The notes beneath the pieces were generated by a model, which was not told the origin of the DNA, made no database searches, and saw nothing but the letters and a program-made list of their open reading frames with translations. From Microbacterium helvum (GTDB taxonomy: Bacteria; Actinomycetota; Actinomycetes; Actinomycetales; Microbacteriaceae), in the NCBI RefSeq assembly GCF_014779795.1, contig NZ_JACXZS010000001.1, forward strand, positions 1-64,000: DNA of 64,000 nt, written 5' to 3'. Of the stretch, positions 8,892 to 17,827 are shown piece by piece. The position numbers and the translations under genes are program-made. Position 1 is the stretch's first letter. Each line of letters begins with the position of its first letter.

Positions 8892-9383
8892 TCAGCCGTC
8901 GAAGTCCTCGGGTTCGACGTCGTCGAGGAACTTCTTGAACTCGTCGAGCCGCTCGGCGGCGTCGGTGTCGGTGAGCACGTCGGGCACCCCGGCTTCGGCG
9001 ATGACCTCGTCGGCGACCCACATCGCGGCGCCCACCCGCGACGCGAGGGCGATCGCGTCGGAGGGCCGCGCGTCGACCACCCGATCGCCCAGAGCGGTCG
9101 ACAGCGTCACCTCGGCGTAGAACGTGCCGTCCTCGACGCGGGTCACCTCGACGCGGGTCGCGACCGCGTCGAGCGCGGCGAGCATCGAGCGCATCAGGTC
9201 GTGCGCGAGGGGACGCGGCACGTCCGCGTTCTCGACGGCCACGAGGATGGAGGTGGCCTCGAGCTGCCCGATCCAGATCGGCAGCACGTAGCCGTCGCCG
9301 GGCATCTGATCGACGGGCTTGAGCAGCAGGACGTGCTGACCCGAGGCGTCGAGGGCGACGCCGGCAACCCGGACCTGGACCAT
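8892..9383 (-). CDS. Bifunctional nuclease family protein (DUF151)
   Basis: A 163-residue protein beginning M-V-Q-V-R-V-A-G-V-A-L with L-P-I-W-I-G-x-x-E-A (about residues 34-43), R-P-L-A-H-D-L-M and a late R-P-S-D-A-I-A-L-A, the signature of the BFN/DUF151 family. Plant members cut DNA and RNA; the bacterial role is not settled and may be in stress or DNA repair. The C-terminus is acidic (E-P-E-D-F-D-G). It reads in the same direction as the FAD oxidoreductase 85 bases downstream. Confidence 0.85.
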   Translation of the reverse strand: MVQVRVAGVALDASGQHVLLLKPVDQMPGDGYVLPIWIGQLEATSILVAVENADVPRPLAHDLMRSMLAALDAVATRVEVTRVEDGTFYAEVTLSTALGDRVVDARPSDAIALASRVGAAMWVADEVIAEAGVPDVLTDTDAAERLDEFKKFLDDVEPEDFDG

Positions 9384-9453
9384 GCTCACATCGTAGGCAC
9401 GGCATGCGCACCCGCACAGGGGTGCACACGCCGTGCCGGCCGATGCGGGCAGG

Positions 9454-10671
9454 TCAGCCGACGCGGACGGGCACCGTGCTCGTCGTGACAGACGCGGCGA
9501 CCCGCGGGATGGATGCCGTGACGCGGCTGCGTCGGGCGGCCACGGCCGCGACGACCATGACCGCGAACCCGGCCGCCGAGATCGCCGCGCCGATCCAGAC
9601 CGGCGCCGTGTAGCCGAGACCGGCGCTGATGCCGACCCCGCCGGCCCAGGCGCCGAGCGCGTTGCCGACGTTGAATGCGCCGATGTTGGCTCCTGACGCG
9701 AGCGTCGGCGCACCCCCGGCGTAGTCCATGATGCGGCTCTGCAGTCCGGGCACCGTGCCGAACCCGAACGCACCCATGAGCACGAGGGCGACGATCGTCG
9801 CCAGCTGAGATCCCGCAAGCAGCGCGAACGCCACCAGCACGACCACGAGCGCGCCGATGAGGACCACGAGCGTCAGATCGAGGCGACGGTCGGCGAGGCG
9901 ACCGCCCAGCCAGTTGCCGGCGACCAGGCCCGCGCCGAACAGCACCAGCAGCCACGGCACGGCGCCGGCCGCGAATCCGCTCACCTCGGTGAGCGTGTAG
10001 GCGATGTAGGTGAAGGCGCCGAACATGCCGCCGAAGGCCAGCACGGTGACGGCGAGCGAGAGCCACACCTGTGTCGAGCGGAAGGCGCGCAGTTCGCGCC
10101 TCAGGCTGATGCGCTCCTGCGGCCCCTTGGCCGCGGGGACGAGCGCTGCGATGCCGGCGAGGGCGAGCACGCCGATCGCCGAGATGACCCAGAAGGTCGA
10201 CCGCCAGCCGAACTGCTGACCGATGAAGGTGCCGAACGGCACGCCGAGCACGTTGGCCGCGGTGAGTCCGGTGAACATGATCGCGATCGCGCCGGCGCGC
10301 TTCTCGGGAGCGACGAGGCTCGCGGCGACCACCGAGCCGATGCCGAAGAACGCTCCGTGAGAGAGGGCCGCCAGCACACGACCCGTCATCGCGAGGGCGT
10401 AGTCCGGCGCGACGGCCGTCAGCACGTTGCCGGCGATGAAGAGCACCACGAGGCCCAGCAGCACCGGCTTGCGTGGCAGTCGGGTGGTCGCCGCCGTGAG
10501 TCCGAGGGCGCCGACGACGACCCCGAGCGCGTAGCCCGAGATGAGCCAGCCGGCCGCGGCCTCTGTCACCCCGAAGTCCTGGGCGACCTCGGGCAGCAGG
10601 CCCATGATCACGAACTCGGTGAGTCCGATGCCGAATGCGCCCATGGCGAGGGCGATGAGTCCGAGTGGCAC
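9454..10671 (-). CDS. MFS efflux transporter (AraJ/YdhP-like)
   Basis: A 405-residue protein with 12 hydrophobic helices, L-T-E-F-V-I-M-G-L-L-P in helix 1, and G-R-V-L-A-A-L-S-H-G-A-F-F-G-I-G (helix 4), characteristic of the sugar-efflux/chloramphenicol-like MFS group. The GTG at 10671 has AGGAGAA upstream. It is divergent from a MarR regulator across a region with repeated operators, so it is very likely a drug or metabolite exporter under MarR control. Confidence 0.85.
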   Translation of the reverse strand: MPLGLIALAMGAFGIGLTEFVIMGLLPEVAQDFGVTEAAAGWLISGYALGVVVGALGLTAATTRLPRKPVLLGLVVLFIAGNVLTAVAPDYALAMTGRVLAALSHGAFFGIGSVVAASLVAPEKRAGAIAIMFTGLTAANVLGVPFGTFIGQQFGWRSTFWVISAIGVLALAGIAALVPAAKGPQERISLRRELRAFRSTQVWLSLAVTVLAFGGMFGAFTYIAYTLTEVSGFAAGAVPWLLVLFGAGLVAGNWLGGRLADRRLDLTLVVLIGALVVVLVAFALLAGSQLATIVALVLMGAFGFGTVPGLQSRIMDYAGGAPTLASGANIGAFNVGNALGAWAGGVGISAGLGYTAPVWIGAAISAAGFAVMVVAAVAARRSRVTASIPRVAASVTTSTVPVRVG

Positions 10672-10697
10672 GGGGGTTCTCCTGTTACACTGAGGTT

Positions 10698-10770
10698 TAG
10701 TTGCACACGCGGGATATTGCGTGAGCGAGATATATAGTTGCACACGCTAGATATTTGCGCAAGCAACTAT
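10698..10770. promoter_or_regulatory. MarR operator region (direct and inverted repeats)
   Basis: TAGTTGCACACGC occurs twice in direct orientation, at 10698-10710 and 10735-10747. The second copy is part of an inverted repeat, ATAGTTGC at 10734-10741 against GCAACTAT at 10763-10770. The stretch is A+T-rich and lies between the divergent MFS (start 10671) and MarR (start 10798) genes, so binding there could control both. Confidence 0.7.
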
Positions 10771-10797
10771 CTCTTCACTTCGATCCAGGAGGACTTC

Positions 10798-11250
10798 ATG
10801 GGCATCGCCGACGACGCCGTCGAAGTGCGCGCACAGGGCTGGCGCACGCTCGCCGCCCTGCACGGACTGATCGACTCCGAGCTGGAACGCGCCCTGGCGG
10901 CATCCGTCGAGCTGTCGGTCGTCGAGTACACGGTGCTCGACGCGCTGAGCCGGCAGGACGGCTGGCACATGCGCATGCAGCAGCTCGCCCGCGCGACCGC
11001 CCTCAGCCCGAGCGCGACCACTCGGCTCGTCAACCGCCTCGAAGACCGCGCTCTCATCACGCGCATCCTGTGCGCGGACGATCGGCGCGGCATCTACACC
11101 GAGCTCACCCCCGCGGGGCGTGCGCTCTACGAGCAGGCGCACCCGATCCACGACGAGACGCTCGCACGGGTGCTCGCCGAGGCGGCACAGCAGCCCGAGC
11201 TCGCGCCCGTCGTCGAGGTGCTGCAGGCGGGCGTCGTCCAGCCCGCCTGA
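10798..11250 (+). CDS. MarR-family transcriptional regulator
   Basis: A 150-residue winged-helix regulator with the DNA-binding core L-A-R-A-T-A-L-S-P-S-A-T-T-R-L-V-N-R-L-E-D-R (about residues 62-83) followed by the wing C-A-D-D-R-R-G-I-Y-T. The ATG has CAGGAGGA at ideal spacing, so upstream in-frame ATGs inside the operator are not used. It probably represses the divergent MFS pump and itself. Confidence 0.88.
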   Translation: MGIADDAVEVRAQGWRTLAALHGLIDSELERALAASVELSVVEYTVLDALSRQDGWHMRMQQLARATALSPSATTRLVNRLEDRALITRILCADDRRGIYTELTPAGRALYEQAHPIHDETLARVLAEAAQQPELAPVVEVLQAGVVQPA

Positions 11251-11258
11251 ACCGCGTC

Positions 11259-12698
11259 CTACCCGTGACCGGCCGCCGACCCCGCCGGCTGCGCCAGCGG
11301 ACCGCCCAGGAACCGCGCGAACCACCGCCCGCTCTGCTTGGGCGTGCGCCGCATCGTGTCGTAGTCGACATGCACGATCCCGAAGCGGCGGGTGTATCCC
11401 CACGCCCACTCGAAGTTGTCGATGAGGGACCAGGCGAAGTACCCGCGCAGCGGCAGTCCTCGGCGGATCGCCTCGCTGCACGCGTCCACATGCAGGCGCA
11501 GGTATGCCGTGCGCTCCGGGTCGTCGACAGTGCCGTCCGGCCCGACCACGTCCTCGTAGGCTGAGCCGTTCTCGGTGATGTAGAGCGGCAGACCGGGCGC
11601 GCGGTCGGCGGCCATCTCGAGCACGTCGACGAGCGCGTCGGGGTGGATCTCCCACCCCATCTGCGTGCGCGGCGCGTCGGTGCCGACGAAGGCGACAGCC
11701 TCGCTCCCCGGGTACGCGCTCGGCGCGGCCTGCTGCGCCTCGAAGCCGGCGGCGTCGGTCGTCAGAGCATGGTCGGCCGGGGCGCCCGCGGCGACCGTGT
11801 GCCTGCTGTAGAAGTTGACCCCGAGGAAGTCGATCGGCGCCGAGATCGCTGCCAGATCCTGCTCCGATACGTTCTCGGCGAACCACGCGCTCTCGCCGAG
11901 GTCCGCCACGACGTCGGCCGGATACCCGCCGCGCAGCACCGGGTCGAGGAACAGCCGGTTGCTCAGGCCGTCGATGCGTCGGGCCGCGTCGAGGTCGTCC
12001 GCCGAGTCGCTCGCCGCTCGCACCGAGTACAGGTTCAGGGTGATCCCGGCGGTCGCCGCCGGGCTGTGCCGACGGATCTCATCCAGCCCCCATCCGTGCG
12101 CGAGCAGCAGGTGGTGCGCCGCCCGCGCCGAACCACTCCCCTCGTGCCGGCCCGGCGCGTGGTGTCCGCTCGCATACCCGAGGAACGCCGAACACCACGG
12201 TTCGTTGAGGGTGATCCAGTGCGAGACGACATCGCCCAGCCCCTCCACCGCGAGTGCGGTGTACTCGGCGAAGCGCGACGCGGTGTCACGCTGCATCCAG
12301 CCGCCCTCGTCCTCGAGCGTCTGCGGCAGGTCCCAGTGGTAGAGGGTCGCCCACGGCGTGATGCCGTGCTCAAGGAGTGCGTCGACGAGCCGGCGGTAGA
12401 AGTCGATGCCGGCCCGGTTGACGCCGCCCCGCCCGTCGGGCTGGATGCGCGGCCATGCCAGCGAGAAGCGGTACGCGTCCAGGCCGAGGTCGGCCATGAG
12501 CGCCACGTCCTCACGGAAACGGTGGTAGTGGTCGTCCGCGATATCGCCCGTGCTGCCGTCGGCGATGGCGCCCGGCCGGCGGCTGAAGGTGTCCCAGATG
12601 CTGGGAAGTCGTCCGTCGGCCACCGTCGCGCCTTCGATCTGGTACGACGCGGTCGCGGTCCCCCAGACGAATCCCGGGGGGAAGGCGGTGCGGTCCAT
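11259..12698 (-). CDS. Glycoside hydrolase family 1 beta-glucosidase
   Basis: A 479-residue cytoplasmic GH1 enzyme. The family signature F-x-W-G-x-A-T-A-S-Y-Q-I-E-G is at residues 10-23, the acid/base Glu166 lies in T-L-N-E-P-W, and the nucleophile Glu376 in I-T-E-N-G-S. Length fits the family and there is no signal peptide, so it hydrolyses imported beta-glucosides. The ATG has GGAG upstream and lies one base from the tautomerase stop. It is the last gene of the VOC-AKR-tautomerase-GH1 operon behind a sugar ABC importer. Confidence 0.93.
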   Translation of the reverse strand: MDRTAFPPGFVWGTATASYQIEGATVADGRLPSIWDTFSRRPGAIADGSTGDIADDHYHRFREDVALMADLGLDAYRFSLAWPRIQPDGRGGVNRAGIDFYRRLVDALLEHGITPWATLYHWDLPQTLEDEGGWMQRDTASRFAEYTALAVEGLGDVVSHWITLNEPWCSAFLGYASGHHAPGRHEGSGSARAAHHLLLAHGWGLDEIRRHSPAATAGITLNLYSVRAASDSADDLDAARRIDGLSNRLFLDPVLRGGYPADVVADLGESAWFAENVSEQDLAAISAPIDFLGVNFYSRHTVAAGAPADHALTTDAAGFEAQQAAPSAYPGSEAVAFVGTDAPRTQMGWEIHPDALVDVLEMAADRAPGLPLYITENGSAYEDVVGPDGTVDDPERTAYLRLHVDACSEAIRRGLPLRGYFAWSLIDNFEWAWGYTRRFGIVHVDYDTMRRTPKQSGRWFARFLGGPLAQPAGSAAGHG

Positions 12699-12699
12699 G

Positions 12700-13062
12700 T
12701 CAGTGCTCCTTCGCGGGTGCGAGCCAGTCGCCGTCGCCGTTCTCGTGCAGCGCGATGAGCACGTCGTCGCGCTTGATGCCGAGAGCCGCGAGCCGATCCG
12801 CCACGAGCTGCGCACCCTGTTGCTTCTGCTGCGGGCTGTAGCCGTTGAAGGCGAGGATCTGCACGAACACGATGTCGGAGCGGTCGGCGTCGGGGAACGT
12901 CCGGCTGTAGAAGAGATCGCCGAGCTGGTGCACCTGGAAGATCTGGAACAGGTCGTCGGCCGGCATCCCCCACGCCTCGACGAGAGCGCCGTGGATGGCC
13001 TCGCTCATCTGGGGACGCAGCGGCGCCAGTCGGTCATGGATGTCGACACGGACAAGGGGCAT
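12700..13062 (-). CDS. Tautomerase-family protein
   Basis: A 120-residue protein starting M-P-L-V-R-V-D-I, so Pro2 becomes the N-terminal catalytic proline after Met removal. It has the longer tautomerase_2 layout (L-F-Q-I-F-Q-V-H, F-V-Q-I-L-A-F-N-G-Y-S-P-Q-Q-K). The family moves protons between keto and enol forms. It is translationally close to the GH1 gene and behind an aldo/keto reductase, which suggests a catabolic pathway acting on a released aglycone or sugar acid. Confidence 0.85.
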   Translation of the reverse strand: MPLVRVDIHDRLAPLRPQMSEAIHGALVEAWGMPADDLFQIFQVHQLGDLFYSRTFPDADRSDIVFVQILAFNGYSPQQKQQGAQLVADRLAALGIKRDDVLIALHENGDGDWLAPAKEH

Positions 13063-13105
13063 AGATCTCTCGCTCTCGATGGGGGTGGGGTGGGTGGATG
13101 CCGCA

Positions 13106-14068
13106 TCAGCGGCCGGCCGGTGCGTCCAGCCAGTTCTCGGCGGCAGGGACGAGCGACTCGAGCTCCTGCCACAGCGCTTCCGGAAGATCGGCCGTCGCCG
13201 CCTGGATGGTCGACTCGATGCGGGCGATCTTGCTGATGCCGACGATGGTCGTCGCGAACCGGGTGTCCCGCGTCGAGAACCGGATCGCCGCGGTGGCGAG
13301 ATCGGTGCCGTGGCGCTCGCACACTCGGCGCATCTGTGCGACGGCGGCGAGGGTCGCGCGCGGCGCAGGCCGATAGCCGTAATTGGTGTTGCGACCGGTG
13401 GGATCGGCGAGGATGCCGCCGCCGAGCACCGCCGCGTTCACGACCGCGACGCCCTGGTGGTGAGCGCGTTCGATGAGCGGGCCGGCGCTGCGGTCGACGA
13501 GCGTCCAGCGGTTGTGGACCAGGAGGACTTCGAACACGCCCAGTTCGAAGTACCGTGCCATCTGACGGACGTCACCGCCGGCCAGGCCGATGTGGCCGAC
13601 CTCTCCTCGGTCACGTGCCGCGACGAGCGCCTCGACCGCGCCGCCCGGCCGCGTCATCTCGTCGAAGTCATGGAACTCGGGGTCGTGGAGGTGCACGACC
13701 GGCAGCGGCGCGATTCCGAGCCGCTCCGCGCTCTCGGCGAGCGAGCGGCGGATGCGGTCGCCGCTGTAGTCCGAGCCGGCCGGGTCGACCTTCGTGATCA
13801 CGACGGCATCCGACGGCAGGCCGCCGTTCTCGGCGATCGCGCGGCCGATGCGCTCCTCGCTCCTGCCGCCCGAGTAGCCGTTCGACGTGTCGATCGTGCG
13901 GATGTCGCTGTCGAGTACGGCACGCACGAGATCGATGGCATCGCGTTCCGCGACGTCGTAGCCGAAGTTCTCGGGCATGCCGCCGAGCGGCCCGCCGCCC
14001 AGGGTGACGGGGCTCACCTCGACGCCGGTCGCGCCGAGGGGGTTCAGCTTCCAGCGCACCTCAGGCAC
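13106..14068 (-). CDS. Aldo/keto reductase
   Basis: A 320-residue TIM-barrel oxidoreductase with G-x-x-P-L-G near the start, D-T-S-N-G-Y-S-G-G-R-S-E-E-R-I-G (catalytic Asp and Tyr), V-I-T-K-V-D (catalytic Lys) and V-V-H-L-H-D-P-E (His). It resembles galactose/fucose-dehydrogenase-like AKRs that use NAD(P). The GTG at 14068 overlaps the VOC stop by 8 bases; a GTG three codons later is also possible. It is in an operon with VOC, tautomerase and GH1. Confidence 0.87.
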   Translation of the reverse strand: MPEVRWKLNPLGATGVEVSPVTLGGGPLGGMPENFGYDVAERDAIDLVRAVLDSDIRTIDTSNGYSGGRSEERIGRAIAENGGLPSDAVVITKVDPAGSDYSGDRIRRSLAESAERLGIAPLPVVHLHDPEFHDFDEMTRPGGAVEALVAARDRGEVGHIGLAGGDVRQMARYFELGVFEVLLVHNRWTLVDRSAGPLIERAHHQGVAVVNAAVLGGGILADPTGRNTNYGYRPAPRATLAAVAQMRRVCERHGTDLATAAIRFSTRDTRFATTIVGISKIARIESTIQAATADLPEALWQELESLVPAAENWLDAPAGR

Positions 14069-14831
14069 CGCCGACCGCGAGCACCAGCCCGTCGGCGTCG
14101 GCGACGAGCGTGCGCCCTGCCGCGTCCGCGACGGGCACGGCCGCCTCGGGGAGCGCGCCGTCCAGCTCGACCGCGGCGAAGCCCGGTGCATCGACCTGCG
14201 GCTCGCGCCGGTTCGTCTCGGCCGCGCCGAACTCGAAGATCTCGATCGAGCTGTCGCCGCCGCGCAGGTACGTGATCTCGAAGCCGCGCGGATCCGACGG
14301 CTGGTGGATGCCGCCCATCAGCGTGTAGCCGAGCCCGCGGAAGAACTCGTGGGTGGCCGGGGCGTCCGCCACGGTCTCGGCGACGTGGTCGAAGCGGGGG
14401 CGGTCGGGGTCGCCGAGCCCCCAGTCGGCGTCCACCGCGTCGCGGTCGTAGACCTCGTGGTACTGCAGCGGCCCCTCGACGAGCTCCAGCAGCGTGCCGT
14501 CAGGGTCGTAGAAGAAAGTGATCCGCACATCCCCCTCGGCGTGGATCGGCTCCAGCTGGAAGGGCACGGCATCCGCGCGCAGCCGCTCGACGCGCTCGTC
14601 CAGGTCGGAGACCTTGAACCCGACGTGGCGGAACCCCGCCTGCAGATCGTCGGCGATCCATGTCGAGTCGGCGGGTGCGTCCAGACGCGTCAGCCGGATC
14701 GTGGCGGTCACGGCGTCGAGCACCGCGCCGTCGGAGGTGACCTCGACGGGGACGACGTCCAGGTGGCGTGTGTAGAAGTCGACCGCACGCGAGATGTCGG
14801 CGACGTTGATGAGTACGGATGTGATGGCCAA
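14061..14831 (-). CDS. Two-domain VOC protein (extradiol-dioxygenase-like layout)
   Basis: A 256-residue protein made of two consecutive VOC units (about residues 1-122 and 140-256). The first has F-R-H-V-G-F-K-V and T-L-L-E-L-V-E, the second R-F-D-H-V-A-E-T and S-I-E-I-F-E-F. The paired layout is that of extradiol ring-cleavage dioxygenases and of sugar-acid/lyase-like VOC proteins; which of these applies is not clear. It starts with TTG after AGGAA and opens the operon that ends with the beta-glucosidase. Confidence 0.75.
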   Translation of the reverse strand: MAITSVLINVADISRAVDFYTRHLDVVPVEVTSDGAVLDAVTATIRLTRLDAPADSTWIADDLQAGFRHVGFKVSDLDERVERLRADAVPFQLEPIHAEGDVRITFFYDPDGTLLELVEGPLQYHEVYDRDAVDADWGLGDPDRPRFDHVAETVADAPATHEFFRGLGYTLMGGIHQPSDPRGFEITYLRGGDSSIEIFEFGAAETNRREPQVDAPGFAAVELDGALPEAAVPVADAAGRTLVADADGLVLAVGGA

Positions 14832-14865
14832 GGGAGTTCCTCTCTCTACTTCATGACTTTGGGGT

Positions 14866-14875
14866 AGTAAGTACT
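14866..14875. promoter_or_regulatory. Shared sugar-operon element AGTAAGTACT, copy 1
   Basis: This 10-mer lies 35 bases upstream of the VOC-AKR-tautomerase-GH1 operon and directly after the ROK gene. The same 10-mer in the opposite orientation is upstream of the ABC importer operon (20366-20375). It is a candidate site for the ROK or orphan sensor regulator. Confidence 0.45.
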
Positions 14876-14910
14876 GGGCAGTCGTCGGCGCCTCGCCCGA
14901 TCGCGGTGGA

Positions 14911-16152
14911 TCAGGCCTCGAGAGCGACGGCGGCGGGACGGGACGAGCGGGCGTGCGGCGTCAGCACGTACTGCAGCGCGAGGGATGCCGCCCCCACTGC
15001 CGCGGCGTCGATCCCGGGGTCCGACAATTCGACCGAGACGCCGTGCACCGCGCGTGTGCGTGCGAGCGCGCGGACGGCATCGCGGATGTGCCGGACGTAC
15101 ACGGCCCCGGCATCGGCGAAGCCCGGACCCGCGAGATACAGGCGATCGAGATCGAGCAGGTTGACCACCGACAGCATCGCGACCGCGACGTACCGGGCCG
15201 AGCGCTCGATCAGCGCGAGGGACCGCCCCTCGCCGCGCGCGGCCGCCCGGGCGATCGCCTGGAAGTCGTGCCGCAGGTGGGCGTCGCCGCCGGCGAGCGA
15301 CAGCTCGGCGCGCAGACCTTCGTCCGCCATCGCCTGCGCGACGATGGCACGCGGTGCCGCGAGCATCTCGAGGCATCCGCGAGAACCGCACCAGCACCGC
15401 GGACCGTCGATCTCGAGCACCATGTGGCCGATCTCACCGACGTTCGCCGAGACGCCGCGGCTCAGCCGACCGTCTGTCAGCAGGCCCAGGCCGAAGCCGT
15501 TCGACATGTACAGGGTCGCGAAGTCGTTGCTCGCCGCCAGGCGACCGACCCAGAACTGTCCGAGCGCCGCGCACGCTGCGTCGTTGTCGCGCACGGTCGG
15601 CAGACCGGTCGCGGCCTCGAGCGCCTCCTGCACCGCGAACGACTCCCACTCGTCGGCGGTGAGCGAGAGCCGCTCGGCGCCGCCGCGGATGTCGAGGCCG
15701 GCACCCGCGACTCCGACGCCGACGACGGCGGCCACGGGGATGTCGAGCTCGTGGAAGACGCGTTCGAGCTCCTCCCCGATCCTGGCCACCACCTCGCTCG
15801 GCAGCGCCTGGCGGATGCCCGGGGTCACCAGCTGGCCGACCACGTTCCCGCCGAGATCGGTGACCACGTAGGTGAGCCGCGCGTCGTCGAGCGAGAGCCC
15901 CACCGCATAGCGGGCCTGCAGGTTGAGCTCGAGCAGGCTCGGCCGCTTGCCGCCGGTCGAGTCGCCGTAACCCGTCTCGACCACCAGCCCGACGTCGATG
16001 AGCGATTTGATGATGCGGGTGATGGACGTCGCGGTGAGACCGGACATCTCGGCGAGCTCGATGCGACTGACGGTACCGCTGGAGCGGATCATGTCGAGCA
16101 CCGCCGAGCGCGTGTTCTCGAAGGACGGTCCTAGCCGCCGTACGCCCGTCAT
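14911..16152 (-). CDS. ROK-family transcriptional repressor
   Basis: A 413-residue protein with an N-terminal winged helix (about residues 12-70, S-R-I-E-L-A-E-M-S-G-L-T-A-T-S-I-T-R-I) and a ROK sugar-kinase-like domain. Motif E-I-G-H (240-243) and the zinc site C-W-C-G-S-R-G-C-L-E (253-262) are intact. The family (NagC, XylR, Mlc) binds sugars and releases DNA. Its ATG overlaps the preceding sensor-domain gene by ATGA, so the two are translationally coupled, last in the importer operon. Confidence 0.92.
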   Translation of the reverse strand: MTGVRRLGPSFENTRSAVLDMIRSSGTVSRIELAEMSGLTATSITRIIKSLIDVGLVVETGYGDSTGGKRPSLLELNLQARYAVGLSLDDARLTYVVTDLGGNVVGQLVTPGIRQALPSEVVARIGEELERVFHELDIPVAAVVGVGVAGAGLDIRGGAERLSLTADEWESFAVQEALEAATGLPTVRDNDAACAALGQFWVGRLAASNDFATLYMSNGFGLGLLTDGRLSRGVSANVGEIGHMVLEIDGPRCWCGSRGCLEMLAAPRAIVAQAMADEGLRAELSLAGGDAHLRHDFQAIARAAARGEGRSLALIERSARYVAVAMLSVVNLLDLDRLYLAGPGFADAGAVYVRHIRDAVRALARTRAVHGVSVELSDPGIDAAAVGAASLALQYVLTPHARSSRPAAVALEA

Positions 16153-16931
16153 GCGCTCTCCCGCCTCACGATGAACGGATCCGGCGCCCGGTCTGCGCGG
16201 GCCTCCCCGCCGCCGATGGTCGCCAGCATCCGGTGCCCCAGCAGCCGCCCGATCTCGCCGCCGCGACGGTCCACGGCGGTCAGCGACGGCGTCGCGCTGC
16301 GGCACAACGCGGAATCCGTCCACGAGACGATCGCCACGTCGTCGGGCACGGTGAGCCCGCGCGCGATGAAGGCCGAGGCGGCGGCAGCCGCGTGGACGTC
16401 GCTGTCGAACAGCAGCGTCGCCGGGCCCGTCGCGAGCACCGCTGACGCGGCTGCGACGGCGGCTGCGGCATCCCGCTCCACATGCACGGTCTCGAAGCGG
16501 TCTCCGACGGCGTTCGCGCGCGCCTGCGAGGTGACCGAGTCGCCTGGAGAGGCGAGGTAGACCGTTCGCTCGTGCCTGCCGGCTGCGAGGAAGCCGCTGA
16601 TCACGTCGACCGACGCGGCGGCATCGACGACCACCGCAGGGAAGTCGCCCTGCTGCGAGACGTCGGCGATCGCGGCGAAGAGCACGCCGAGCGAGCGCAG
16701 CAGCTTGACGCGCTCGTCGCCGCGACCTGCGCCGAGCAGGACCACCCCCGCGATGCCGTCGGACGCGGCCCACAGCCGGTACATGCGGCGCTCCGACGCG
16801 GGATCGTGCACGACGCGCGTGAACAGTCCGTATCCCTCCGCGATCATCGGCTCGGCCAGGGCGTTGACGAGTGCGGCGACGAAATGGTCGTCCGTGCTGT
16901 CTGCCGGGATGGCGAGGCCGATCCCCGTCAT
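16149..16931 (-). CDS. LacI-type ligand-binding domain protein without a DNA-binding domain
   Basis: A 260-residue protein that begins I-G-L-A-I-P, as the effector domain of LacI repressors does, and continues through L-L-F-D-S-D, V-P-D-D-V-A-I-V-S-W-T-D-S and S-L-T-A-V-D-R to the end. No helix-turn-helix precedes it. The ATG has GGAG five bases upstream; an ATG at 17027 would add about 32 low-complexity residues but still no HTH. It lacks a signal peptide, so it should be cytoplasmic. It is coupled (ATGA) to the ROK repressor and may serve as its sugar-sensing partner; that is inference. Confidence 0.7.
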   Translation of the reverse strand: MTGIGLAIPADSTDDHFVAALVNALAEPMIAEGYGLFTRVVHDPASERRMYRLWAASDGIAGVVLLGAGRGDERVKLLRSLGVLFAAIADVSQQGDFPAVVVDAAASVDVISGFLAAGRHERTVYLASPGDSVTSQARANAVGDRFETVHVERDAAAAVAAASAVLATGPATLLFDSDVHAAAAASAFIARGLTVPDDVAIVSWTDSALCRSATPSLTAVDRRGGEIGRLLGHRMLATIGGGEARADRAPDPFIVRRESA

Positions 16932-17038
16932 GCGGTCTCCGTCGCTGGTCTGTGCGCCCTGGCGCTGCTGGTCGTGCGGCCGGGGGCTTCGCGCACCGGG
17001 CCCGGCTGTGGTCGTGATCGCGCTCATCCTAGGATCGC

Positions 17039-17827
17039 CTACTTGATCGCACCGGCTGCCATGCCGCGCTCGAACTGCTTCTGCAGGGCGACATAGGCCA
17101 CGATCGTCGGGATGGCCGTCACCACGGCGGCGGCGAGCACCTTCGGGATGTCGTCGTTGTACTGCCGGCGGAAGAACTCCGGCAGAAGGGTCACCACACC
17201 CATGTCGTCGTTGATGAGGAACACCTTCGGGAGCAGGTAGGCGTTCCACGCGTTGATCAGCACGAGCACGAGCAGGGCGACCGCGATGGGGCGAGCGAGC
17301 GGCAGCAGGACCGACCAGAACATGCGCACCGTCCCGGCGCCGTCCAGTCGCGCGGCTTCGAACAGCGTGTCGGGGATGCCGTCGACATAGCCGCGCGCGA
17401 TCAGCACCGTGAACGGGATCTGGAGCGCGGCGATCGGCAGGATGACCGACCAGAAGGTCCCGAGCAGCCCCAGCGCGACGGCGGTCGAGTACAGCGGCGC
17501 GATGAGCACGACCTCGGGCAGCGTCAGCGCCGCCATCATGAGCCAGAAGAACAGCTCCTTGCTGCGGATCCGGAGCTTGGAGAAGCCGAACGCGGCCATC
17601 ATCGTCGCGATGTAGATGATGACGATCGACCCGGCAGCCACGATCGCGGAGTTCACGAAGAACCGGAAGAAGCCCGGGACCGAGACGACGGCCGCGTAGT
17701 TGCCCCAGCCTGCGCCCTCGAACGACTTCGCGACCATCGTGTAGATCGGGATGAGGAAGGGGATGACGGCGATCGTGAGCACGATCTGAAGCACGGCACG
17801 GGACGTGCGCGAACGGGTCTCAAACAT
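17039..17827 (-). CDS. Sugar ABC transporter permease (MalG-like)
   Basis: A 262-residue membrane protein with six hydrophobic helices and the EAA loop E-A-A-R-L-D-G-A-G (about residues 157-165) that contacts the ATPase. It is of the CUT1 class for oligosaccharides. Its start overlaps the stop of the MalF-like gene by 8 bases. No ATPase gene is in the operon, as is usual in actinobacteria where a shared MsiK-type ATPase is encoded elsewhere. Confidence 0.92.
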   Translation of the reverse strand: MFETRSRTSRAVLQIVLTIAVIPFLIPIYTMVAKSFEGAGWGNYAAVVSVPGFFRFFVNSAIVAAGSIVIIYIATMMAAFGFSKLRIRSKELFFWLMMAALTLPEVVLIAPLYSTAVALGLLGTFWSVILPIAALQIPFTVLIARGYVDGIPDTLFEAARLDGAGTVRMFWSVLLPLARPIAVALLVLVLINAWNAYLLPKVFLINDDMGVVTLLPEFFRRQYNDDIPKVLAAAVVTAIPTIVAYVALQKQFERGMAAGAIK

